Assembly (NCBI RefSeq): GCF_007655135.1
Contig: NC_045128.1
Coordinates: 38,887,885 to 38,951,884, forward strand
Source: Punica granatum
Lineage: Eukaryota > Streptophyta > Magnoliopsida > Myrtales > Lythraceae
DNA length: 64,000 nt
Direction: 5' to 3'
The position numbers were made by a program, and so were the translations under genes. The stretch's first letter is position 1. Each line of letters opens with the position of its first letter. This document shows positions 46,533 to 57,430 of this stretch, in pieces. The notes beneath the pieces were generated by a model. The model was not told the DNA's origin and ran no database searches. It saw only the letters and a program-made list of their open reading frames with translations.

Positions 46533-49020
46533 ATGGCTGCTCCTCTAGGCCTCTTCTCCGTCTTTGCCTTCGCTTTGCTGCTCGCCACTGCCTCCGCCTC
46601 CTTCCCCGGTAATCATCATCTCCCTCCCTTCCCAGCTCGAACCGGTTGTCAAATGTAGCCTTAATTAATCTCACTCCTGATGATATGTGACTCTTTAATT
46701 AACATGTCATCTGGCTTCTCATTCCTTCTCCTGGTGTTGAGATACCGGAATGAAGCTGCCGCTTTTCGAGTTACCAGCCACTTGGTTCATATGTCGTTCA
46801 AAGTTATAGACATTCCATTCCACTTTCAAATGATTAACTGATTTTTTTTTCCTTTTTTCCGTGGTTTGGACAAATTATAGAAGCCAGAGAAGCGTTCAGC
46901 TACTCGGGTGACAGGGGACCGAGCCACTGGGGGCATCTGAGTTCAGAATACTCAGCATGCTCTAATGGCAAGATCCAGTCCCCCGTCAACGTCATTAAGA
47001 ACCAGATGGTTCTGAACAAGGACCTCACACCCCTGACCCAGGATTACCATCCCGCCAACGCCACCCTCGGCAACAACGGTGTCAGCATTGCGGTCTGCAT
47101 ATTTAATCCCTCGACCCTCCCCTGTTTTGCTTTTAATGAGATGATGATGCTTCTTACTTTTTGAAAGTTAGTTATTTCTGTTAAGTACCCATTTAGCATT
47201 AAATAATATTAACCAGTATGATTGGTTAATAAATAGATAAATTTCGAGGAAGAGGTTGGAGCGTTGATGGTAGGAAACAAGAAGTACAGCTTGAAGCAGA
47301 TGCACTGGCACACTCCCTCCGAGCACTACCTCGATGGAGTCCAGTGAGTATTCCTTCTCCGCTCTCTCCTCTTCCGTATATATATGAACATATTCTGGAC
47401 AAGATCGATGCATGAACACGAATATGAATTATCAGTTCAAGTAAAGATTTGGTTTGGATTAGATGCATGGAGGCCCACAGGATCCTGGAGCTCTTAAAAA
47501 TCTTTAGGCCTGTCTAGCTGTTGTATCAGTCGCTCTTCCACCTCACGTCATCGTGTATCTAAATGCATTATCTAATCATCGTTGATATATCAATGTGCAT
47601 ATGTGCAGGTATGCTGCTGAGATGCATCTTCTCCACCAGACCAATGATGGAAGCATAGCCGTTGCTGCTGTCCTCTACAATTACGGCGAACCTGACCCCA
47701 TCCTCCAGAAGGTCCAAACCTCTCCTACCATTTTGCTCAAACTCGTATTTCTTTTTCCCCGAATGACATCATACTTTCAATGAGCTAGATTCGCGTTTTG
47801 CTCCTAGGAAACATGGACAGTCAACGAAGGTTTAAATAAGAAGTGAAAATGAACCAAAATTAGGTTATAGCAGCCTATCGCTTCCAAATCTTACTGAGCT
47901 GTACGCAAGAATTCACCCAGGGCTGATCTCAATATTCAAAGCATGATGCGGCGGTGGTACATTAGACATTACGCACCTTACTAAATGCACAATCAGAGTA
48001 GCAATTTGCAGTACGTGCGTCAATCCTCTATCTTAATTCAATTCAGTCTCTTATTATGGATTGGGTGATTTGTAGATCGACAAGGTGTTGGTTCAGCTGG
48101 GGCAGGAGAGCTCTGGCTTGGGTAAGGAATCTCACATTGCTTTGGGACTCTTCAACCCGAAGGACATCATCAGCAGCACCAGCAAGTACTACCGATACAT
48201 CGGCTCCACCACTACCCCTCCTTGCATCGAAAATGTTATCTGGAGCATCCTCGGAGAGGTACTACCTTAAACTTAATCACTTCGTTCGCTAGACAAGTTT
48301 GTTGAGCATGTTAATCTCACATTAAAAAAATAAATGAATATTCATGTGTTTATACGAGACTTGGGTACCACCACTTATCAGTTTGAACTTTTAAGTGGAT
48401 ATGAACTCATGTCCATATAAGTCTATAGAAATTTAATATGGTATCAGAGCCAGGTTAAGCGTATGCGCGTCCACGCACGTGTACGCATCCACACCACGCC
48501 AGACCCAATATGTCCGAGTGCAATCAAGAGTGCGCATCGTGTCAGTTTTCCCCCTTGCCTGAGCACGAAAGATGAGTTCGGCTTGAGGTCAATTGTTGAG
48601 GTCAGGTGTTTAAGAACACGTGATAACGTGTAGACAGAAATAGACTACACATTGCACATGAGAGTAGGTATTGAGGATGTTAATCCCACATTGAAAAAAT
48701 GAATGAATATTCATGGATTTATATGAGACTTGGGTACCACCACTTATCACCTTGAGTTTTTAAGTGGATATGGACTCAGTTCCGTATAAGACTATGAAAA
48801 TTTAATATAGCTAAGGAATACCCTTTCACAAAAATAAATAGAGGAAAAATAATGACATAAATTAATCTGACCATATTAATTAATGAACGAGCAGGTGAGG
48901 ACGATCTCGGAGGAGCAGGTGCAGACTCTGAGGGCTCCGCTGAACAGCGACAGCAAGAGCAACTGCAGACCGGTGCAGCCCCTCAACGGGAGACAGATTG
49001 AGCTGTACGAAGCTCTGTAA
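46533..49020 (+). CDS. alpha-carbonic anhydrase, secreted (tandem copy 2)
   Basis: Six exons: 46533-46608, 46881-47092, 47237-47343, 47609-47711, 48076-48258 and 48895-49020, giving 268 residues in an unbroken frame. Signal peptide as in copy 1. Zinc ligands are intact (MHWHTPSEH and EMHLLH), and TTTPPC is present. The shuttle position is again Val (NNGV). Two differences from its sisters stand out in the last exon: the first Cys of the SDCKSNC motif is Ser (SDSKSNC), and the C-terminus is shortened to ELYEAL by a small deletion that creates an earlier stop. Intron 5 is enlarged to 636 bp by a TRIM element with a full set of splice sites preserved. Closest to copy 1 in exons, introns and promoter. 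Probably functional, although expression could be altered by the insertions. Confidence 0.88.
48300..48807 (+). mobile_element. TRIM (terminal-repeat retrotransposon in miniature) in intron 5
   Basis: Two 139-bp direct repeats (48300-48438, 48669-48807) differ at roughly 19 positions. The primer site TGGTATCAGAGCC begins exactly after the first repeat (48439), matching the initiator-Met tRNA end, and a purine-rich GAGAGTAGG precedes the second. The internal part is only about 230 bp without coding capacity. Compared with intron 5 of copy 1 (GACAAGCTAAG), the flanks AAGTT and TAGCT look like a mutated AAGCT target duplication. Confidence 0.85.
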
Positions 49021-49489
49021 TTGTGTAATCTCATGTCTACGATCATTGAACATGACTAATTACATGCAGTGCGCGTGATGTGCAGCTAATTGTTGGATTT
49101 GAGTGTTCTACCAAATAAATAAAGAGCGATTTCTCCACTTATGTCTGGTTGATTTTAGGCCATTTGGAAATTTGCTAATTTCTAAATATGGTTTATGTAT
49201 ATTAGTTCTGCGGCCTTCCTTAAAATACACCGAACACTGAAACACAGTCACGGAACTCAACTCATCGAAAAAACCACCACCCAAACACAGTCATGGAAAT
49301 TCTTCTCAAATTCATCGAACAAAATGAAACTGGAAAACCGAAGGGAAACCAAATTGGAAGTGAACTCATCAGAAAACAACACTGAAATACAGTCATGGAA
49401 ATTTGCCTCAAACTAATCGAACAAAATGAAATTGGAAAACAGAAGGAAAATGATGCTGGACAATCGTGTGTTAGATAAAGGAATCGTGT

Positions 49490-50900
49490 GTTAGCTACAT
49501 TATCTACTACCATTCTTGTCAGTAAGGAATCGTGTGTCAGATAAAGGCTTTTCATCATCATACATAATCCGTTTCATTAGAATGGGAGAGTTGGTCAATT
49601 CCCGGAAGGATCCCACTTATAGATCTTACTCGAGTCTTCAAATTGTTCCACATGTCTCGTATATCTTGCAATAATATGCTATAACTAGCTCCGGCTTAAA
49701 TTTGTATTAGGCCACTGCTTCTACGTTTCAGAACATCTCGAATCGTGCTCGAGTTTTGTCAAGAGAGCAGCATGCGTTGAGTAGTACTCCCAGTGCAGTC
49801 TCAAAACATTCCCGAGTACCGCATAGGCCACAACTGGTGATAAAAATGTGCAGAAGAGAAGAGTCACTGGCTAGAGGTATACCGGCGGGCTACATGTGTA
49901 CATGGTCCTTAAATAGTGGGCAGTAAGTTCAGAAGTCGGCTGAGAATCTTTCCTATATCTGCACTAATGTTTGCGAAGCTCAGAACAGAAGAGTGGTCAA
50001 ATGATGTCTGTCCCCCCTTCCTTTCTTTCTACGGCCAAATTAGGTGGCAGTGGCAGTTGCAATGTTTGAGGATGAGGCATCTTTAATACGTGCGCCTTTG
50101 CTTTCCTCACCTTTTCGGCTCTCAAAAGAAAGCTTTTGCTCTGCCTTTTGCCTTCTTTCGTATTGTTCTGTAAACTTCGAATGGCTTTCGGTATATTCTC
50201 CTTCTGTCCCCTCCGTTAGTATGTCCACTCCAGTCGTGGTAAAATGCGATGCCAACATGGTTCGAGCAGTGGGTTCTGACCCTATTCTCATGCAGTTGGT
50301 GGAGGTATATAGTCGAAGGTTGGGCCTGTTTTCATGTCTAATTCATGCAGTGAAAGATCCTATAGATTTCAATATTTGCCGTGGATTACGATGCCGATTG
50401 CAGATGATAATTCAGTAAAGATACTGACATGGTCTACGCATGAATATTTTGCTAGCCCCCCAATTCGGTAATACAATTAAAAAAAAAAAAGTGGATTCAC
50501 TGGTATGATTCGATCAATGCAACTTAATTTATTAGGATTATAGGGTTTTAAAAATGATTAAGATGCATGTAGATCTTCTTTTTTTTTTTTTTGCCTTCTT
50601 TATAATCCAAGGCAAGCTTAAAGGCATGGATCTACATTAAAACTTCCCCAAAAAATTCCAAAATTTCTGGATAATACTGCTTAAATATATATTAAAAACT
50701 GCAAAGTCCTGGAACAAACAATAAACAAGCACATATAATCCTACAATAAGTATCAAGCATAAAACCTATCAGGCGATGACGTGCTCTACTGCATTACAAT
50801 CTCTTTGATTATTCTTATGCATTTTGTTATTGTCAGATTACCGAAACTAAAAGAACCTTGTCAGTATCTTTACTGAAGAAGGTTGCTGGGTGGGCTGTTT
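49490..50900. repeat. repeat block X, copy 3
   Basis: The most complete uninterrupted X copy: no LINE and no copia element, so it shows the empty sites for both. It follows carbonic anhydrase gene 2 as copy 2 follows gene 1. Confidence 0.8.
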
Positions 50901-51339
50901 CTGTAGGGTACATATATATATATATATATATACACATAGACTGACCTTTGTATTTTGGGATGGAAGCGTTGTAAAATGCTTATGGAAATGTTATGAATAT
51001 AATGGCTGATTATATAAATGTGTGGCTGTTTAACTTTCATTCATATTTCTCTTTTGATGATGATAGCATGGGGTTCGTTTCGTGATCTATGATAGCAAGA
51101 ATTATACTGGATTTTTAAACGATCTCCAAACATGTATTCGTATATACTACATATACATACTTGTATACATATGTATATGTATGTATGCTACCATGCTCAT
51201 TTAATACTTCTGTTGGTCCATATACATCACATATATGTATAAACCCAGTATACATCTCTCTTCGCTTATCTAATATGTACGCTGGTCCTCCGATATTTGA
51301 AGAGAACGGTGCTTGTGATTGAGAATTTTGAGGAGCGTC

Positions 51340-51645
51340 ATGGTGTTAAGAAGGTCAGACTCTTTGAAGATGTTTAAGAGCGAGAGTTGTCGTGGTGCGC
51401 GCATGGCGATCCTGCGACATGTTAGGAATCCTAACGCTTAAGAGCAGGGGGCGTCGTGGCGCTCATAAGACGATCCTACGAGTTTTTAGGAATCCCGACG
51501 CTTAAGAGCGAGGAGCATCGTGATGCTCATGCGGCGATCCTACGACTTTTTAGGAATCCCAACGCTTAAGAGCGAGGGGCATTGTGGTGCCCGTATGGTG
51601 ATCCTACGATTTTTTAGGAATCCCAATGCTTAAGAGTGAAGGGGT
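51340..51645. repeat. ~64-bp minisatellite, copy B
   Basis: Same unit and similar copy number as at 41.2 kb, with independent substitutions. A (TTC)n run follows at 51831-51857. Confidence 0.75.
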
Positions 51646-51932
51646 CGTCTTTTTTTCTTTTTTTTTTGGGTCAAAAGGTGCTTATAAGTTGAGTATGTAC
51701 ACACAAGCAATTTAAATATATCCATATATAATTGAAAATATCATTATTATTGCTTTTCATAATACAAACCATCATTATTATTGCTTATGTATACGTACTT
51801 ACGTAATGTATATATATCTGCCTCCTCCTCTTCTTCTTCTTCTTCTTCTTCTTCTTTTTAACCATGGTATGCTTTCCCGGGTTGATTAGAGAAGGGTAGT
51901 AATTTAGGAATTTTAATTATTAGGCATCTTTC

Positions 51933-53472
51933 TTACTGGAAGAATTTCTTAAGATCACCTGCATTGAACGTCCGAGAGAGCCGCTTCCCTTTCAGGTCTT
52001 TCAAGATGTATGCTCCTGGATGAGGTGTCTCCATGATTCGATATGGTCCCTCCAGCTTAGGGGATAGTTTGTAAAGCTCTGCAGGTTTTTTGAACACATT
52101 ATGCCTCAGAACGAGTTCTCCTTTGTAAAATTGGAGCATGCGTTGCCGCGGCCGTCTTGGCGGGAATTGTTGCCTTTTCCGCCTTATCACGTTTCTGGCA
52201 GCAGGTCAGATAGTGTCGCGCTTCCTCATTATTTTGGACCTCCACATAGTGATCGACACAGAAGGTAAGCAATTCAATTTCAGCGGGAAGGACTGCTTCT
52301 GTGCTGTAAACCAGGCTATAAGGAGTTTCTGCGGCGGTCCTTCGCGGAGTCATCGGATAGGACCATAAAACACTATGAAATTCGTCCGCCCAACTTCCTC
52401 CAACCGACATCTGCGAGCTTGGTTTTGAGGCCGTGTAAAAGTGTTCTATTGGTCACTTCCGTATGGCCATTGGTCAGAGAGTGCGCCACCGAAGTGAATC
52501 ATTGTTCTATCTCGAGGGAGCGACAGAAATCACAAAATATCTGTCCTGTGAATTAGGTGCCATTGCCAGTGACCAGACAATGAAATCGGAAATTCTTCAT
52601 GACGCGCTCGGTACGGCTTTTGCTTCCACCCACTTTGTGAAATGGTCCACTGCAAAGATGATGAACTTTTTTTGTCCAGCGGCAGGGGAAAACGGGCCTG
52701 GGATATCCATTCCCACTTGGAAAAAGGCCATAGAGTTGGCAATGGGTGTTGCTCTGTGGTCGGCTGGCATGGTATGTTTGCAAATAATTGGCACTGCTGA
52801 CATTTTGCCATAAGGATTCTGGCATCCTCCATCATAGTAGGTTAGTAATATCCTTATCGAGATACTTTTAGAGGTAACGCTCGCGCACCTTTGTGGGCGA
52901 CCGCTCTGCATTTGTGGACTTCCCTCATCACATAATCTGCTTCGTCGGGGTCGAGGCAACGTTGTAGGGGAACTTCATATCCACACTTGTAAAGAATGCC
53001 TTTTATGAGCGTAAAGCGAGCCGCCCTTGTTTGGATTCTTCAAAGCTCAAGTGGGTCGCGAGGTAAATCTTCACCTCGCGACAATGGGCGTCATCCATGT
53101 CATTCTATTCTCTGCTCGCAATACTTTTGCGGACGGGGACACGATGGGTCGATCGCATATTTTTTACGAGGTGCACCTCTCGAGGTATCATTGAGGCCAT
53201 TTTTGACAATGCATCTGCCTCTTGATTACTACATTTGTCAATCAGCTCCACAAAACTTTGCTCGAATCCTGCCAGTAAGCCCCTTGCTCTAGCAATATAT
53301 GCTTTCATTTTCTGCTCTCGCGCCTCAAATTCTCCGCAGACTTGCCGTACAATGAGTCGCAAATCGCTTTTTTACATGGAGGTGTTGGACACTTGTTCCC
53401 TTGGCGATTTGCAATCCTGTGATGAGAGCCTCATATTCTGCCTCGTTATTGGTTGCTGGAAAATTAATATTA
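51933..53472 (-). mobile_element. Ty3/gypsy pol relic, copy B
   Basis: Parallel to copy A: chromodomain-side tail (YKLSPKLEGPYRI), integrase core ([37 protein letters not shown]), and RNase H with NFPATNNEAEYEALITG at its right end. It stops abruptly at about 53472, where syntaxin-like sequence begins. The core around 52540 has a deletion relative to copy A. Non-functional. Confidence 0.85.
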
Positions 53473-53473
53473 A

Positions 53474-54180
53474 TCTTTTGGCAGTTGAGGCTCTTTACAA
53501 ATGCCAGGCCCTCGCTTGGACGACTACAGGCACATACAAGTCTACATTGAACCATCTATTTACTACTGCTAGTGCTTTCACTGATCATCATTGTTATAGG
53601 TGAGACTTGAGAGCCTTGTCGTATAACTTTCCCCATTAGTCCTACTCCGTGAGTTGCTTGAATTCTCAGCTCGAGGTCTGTGGTGATGCAGTTCAATCTG
53701 GTGATTGTCAATTGTTAAGTGATTAGCACTTTTCACCGCGTCACCTAAATCCTATCTGTGGATTGTAACTAAATTTTGTAGAAATGGAGCTAATATTTCA
53801 GTTGATGTGATCTTGTCAGTGTTCCTGTCGTCATGCAATGCTGGACGGATTCTCACTTGGTTCCAACAAGATCCTAAACAATCGCTTGGAGTCTCTGCCA
53901 GGCAGTCAATACCAATTCTGCAGCATGATTCCTCTTGGCAGTTCTATATCTCGACTGCCTTTACCATTAGCTGTTGGAAGCCCTTTTAGAGGGATGACGT
54001 TTCTGCATGATCTCTTCCACGCGGCTCATGCAGTACTGTCTGCAAATATTATCACCTTTTTTTTTTATTTCCTGTGGATAATCAACCACATTCAAGATTT
54101 GTTTGAGGCATTGGCTTCACCGTGTAAATCCTTATTCCCGGGCAGCTCTTATGTTATTGATCATTACGCCATTATACAAT
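53474..54180 (+). pseudogene. syntaxin-like pseudogene, 3' fragment (exon 4 to 3' flank)
   Basis: CTTTTGGCAGTTGAGGCTCT matches the exon 4 acceptor of the intact gene (5967 onward). The match continues through exon 4, intron 4, the last exon and about 340 bp of 3' flank (to about 6740). In exon 4 the frame is ended by TGA where the intact gene has CGA (after AGTCTACAT). A complementary fragment lies 9.5 kb upstream. Confidence 0.88.
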
Positions 54181-54184
54181 GATC

Positions 54185-54790
54185 ATATGCCAGTACAGTT
54201 CGAGAAGTGGCTTCTGACCCTACTCTTGTATATATAGTTGGTGGAGGGATTCGTGGAACCTGGCTCGCCTTTGAAGTTTAACCTTACCGGTCGTCACTAC
54301 GCATACTCGATTTGTTCTCTGGATTAATACAGTCGAACGATTGGCCTTGTTTTCATATCTATTTATGCAGTGAATGATTCTATAGATTACGATGTAATGA
54401 GAGTTAACAGTTCTGTAAAGATCCTGACATGGTCTACGTGTGAATATTTGCCGGCTCCCCAATTAGGTAATACTATTTTAAAAAAAAGATTATTCACGGG
54501 GATGAATCTATCAATGCAGCTTAATTTATTGGGATTAAAGGGTTTTAAAAATGCTAAATGCATCTAGGTTTGTAGTTTTTGCTTTCTTTATAATCAAAGG
54601 CAAGCTTGAAGGGACGCATCTAGATTGGCCAAAAAAAAAATTGAAAGGATGGATCTACGTTCAAATTTCCCAAAATTTTCTAGATAATTCTGTTGAAATA
54701 TATATATATAATAAAAACAGTAAAATCCAGGAGCACCCAATTGAACACGTGCACAACTTGAAGTATCATCCATATGCATTTTCCTGATGT
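54185..54790. repeat. repeat block X, copy 4 (partial)
   Basis: Begins GCCAGTACAGTTCGAGAAGT, matching GCCAACACAGTTCGAGCAGT in copy 2. It continues through the AGTCGAACG and CATGGTCTACG phrases. It lacks the left half of X. Confidence 0.75.
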
Positions 54791-55401
54791 CAGATTACTC
54801 AAAATGGGGAAAAAGAAAAAGGAAAAAAAAAAAGATCGTAATGAACTCGATGATCTCATAAGTTAAAAAAAGTTACGCAACATAAATCACAGACTGTCCT
54901 AAAATCCAGCTCAACTAACAATATGATCCATTAACCGATGACCCCGCAGCGCAGCCTATTCGATGTTGGCCTAATTCGGAAAACTATGTTGATCCAACTC
55001 CAAACAGTAATGTGCGATATAATTACCACTTTGGCATTGCAGGGAAAGGAACAAGATGGATATATTAAAGATGCCAATTTCCTGACAGCATAAAACCGAA
55101 AAGGAGACCTGAGAGCATATAGGAAACGTATATAATTAGAAAAGGACATTGAAAAAAAAAAACAGAGAGAGAGAGAGCGGGAGGCGTACCAAAATTCTCG
55201 ACAGGACACAGCCAAATTTAGCAGACAACCCGTTTTACTTTAGGTCCAGGGGAAAAAAAAAAAAGAAGGATTAATTTTAGATTTTTGCCTATTACTGAAT
55301 CCCAACCAGAGAGGTTAAAAGGGCAGGAGGCTTCACCTCTGTTAGAGGAAATTGAAGCATTCTGGAGATTTTTGCATGCTGCAAATCCCTCCTTCCTAAC
55401 A

Positions 55402-57430
55402 ATGGCTGCTCCTCTAGGCCTCTTCTCCGTCTTGGCCTTCGCTTTGCTGCTCGCCGCCTCCTCTGTTACCTCCCACAGTAATCATTTCCCTCCCTCCCTC
55501 GACCGCTCGGCATCGGATTTCCTTATTGTCATTCCTAGCTGATCATATATAATATGTCATTTGGTTTCTCATACCCTTTCCTGGTATCGAGATACCGAAA
55601 TGAAGCGGCTCTTTGAGTTCCCAAACAACTCTCTTATTTGCACTCGAGGTGTTACCTGATTGTTTCCATTTTCTTGTTCTTGCTTTTGTTTGGACAAATT
55701 ATAGATGCCCAAGAAGGGTTCAGCTACTCGGGTGCCAAGGGACCGAGCAACTGGGGGCATCTGAGTTCGAAAAACTCGGCATGCTCCAATGGCAAGACCC
55801 AGTCTCCCGTCAATGTCGTTAAGAACCAGACGGTCCTGAGCAAGAGCCTCACGCCCCTGATCCGGGATTACCATCCTGTCAATGCCACCCTTGTCAACAA
55901 TGGCTTCAGCATCGCGGTCCGTATATTTAATCCCTCGACCCCTCCTCTGTTTTGTTTTTAATGAGATGATGATGCTTCTTACTTTTTGAAAGTTAGTTAT
56001 TTCTGTTAAGTCCCTTTTTTAGCATTTGAATAATAATTAACTAATTTGATTGATTAATAAATAGATAGTTTTCGAGGAAGAGGTCGGAGTATTGATGGTA
56101 GGAAACAAGAACTACAGCTTCAAGCAGATGCATTGGCACACTCCCTCCGAGCACTACCTCGATGGTGCCCAGTAAATATTCCTTCCCCACTCTCTCTGCT
56201 TCCGTACATATATGAACATGAATGTGGATTGCCCACGGGGCCACAGCATATTCTCGACACGATCGATATATGAGCACGAACATGAATTATCAGTTCATGT
56301 AAAGATTTGTTTAGGCCTAATTAGTCCAATGGAAGCTTGAGACAGGCCATTGGGCCCCGGTTTCGATTTGGTACATGGAGGCCCAAAGGATCCTCGAGTT
56401 CTTGAAGTCCTTCGGGCCCGTCTAGCTGTTGTCTCGGTCGTAGTTCCACATCACGTCGCCGTGTATCTAATCCGTATAAGTGCATTCTTGATACATATGC
56501 GCATGTGCAGGTACCCCGCTGAGTTGCATCTTGTCCACCAGGCCAAGGATGGAAGCTTAGCCGTTGCTGCTATCCTCTATGATTATGGCAAGCCCGACCG
56601 CTTCCTCCAGAAGGTCCGCAGCTCTCCAACCATTTGCTCAAAAACTCGCATTTCTTTTTCCCCAGATGACATCGTTCTGTCAATGAGCTAGGTTCGGGTG
56701 TTGCTCCTAGGGAAACACGGATTATCGATGACGGTTTTACTAAGAAGTGAAAAATCAACCAAAACTAGGTTATTGTAGCCTATTGGTTCCAGATCTTACT
56801 GAACTGTATGCAACTGCAAGAATTCACCCATGGCTGATTTCAATCTCCAAAGCATGACATGCCGATGATACATTATATATTACGTGCCTTACTAAATGCA
56901 CAATGAGAGTCACAAGTTTCGCAGTTGCCTGTACCAAGCCAACACTCAACTAATTCATTCGATTAAATCTCTTAGTCTTATTTGGGTGATTTGCAGATCG
57001 AGAAGGGGTTGGCTGAAATGGCGCAGGAGACCTGTGGCTTGGATGAAGAATCTCACGTTGCTTTGGGATTCTTCAACCCGAAGAACATCAAGAGGAGCAC
57101 CCGCAAGTACTACCGATACATCGGCTCCACCACCACCCCTCCTTGCACCGAGCAGGTCGTCTGGAACATCCTCGGCAAGGTACAGCTCTAACTTAATCAC
57201 TCCGTCCATCAGACAAGAAGTGCCTTTTCAGAAAAATGAATCGGGAAGAGAGAATGATATTTGAGATAATTTGACAATTCATAATAATGAACGAGCAGGT
57301 GAGGACGATCTCAAAGGAGCAGGTGCAGCTTCTGAAGGCTCCGCTGTACAGCGACTGCAAGAACAACTGCAGGCCGGTGCAGCCCCTCAACGGGAGACAG
57401 ATTCAGCTGTACGACGAGCTCAGCCACTAG
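55402..57430 (+). CDS. alpha-carbonic anhydrase, secreted (tandem copy 3)
   Basis: Six exons: 55402-55477, 55705-55916, 56065-56171, 56511-56613, 56997-57179 and 57299-57430, giving 270 residues with the same exon lengths as copy 1. The signal peptide ends AASSVTSH. Zinc ligands are intact ([15 protein letters not shown]) and TTTPPCTE is present. The shuttle position is Phe (NNGF). More diverged than copies 1 and 2 are from each other, with substitutions such as NWGHLSSKNSAC and a basic exchange RSTRKYYRYIG. The upstream region has GGTTAAAAGG where the others have the TATA box. C-terminal SDCKNNC retained. No transposon in its introns. Probably the older paralogue of the array. Confidence 0.92.

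Noticed and set aside
46533..49020. Carbonic anhydrase copy 2 as a pseudogene
   Set aside because: Despite the intronic TRIM and a shortened tail, all six exons join without a stop and every zinc ligand is present.
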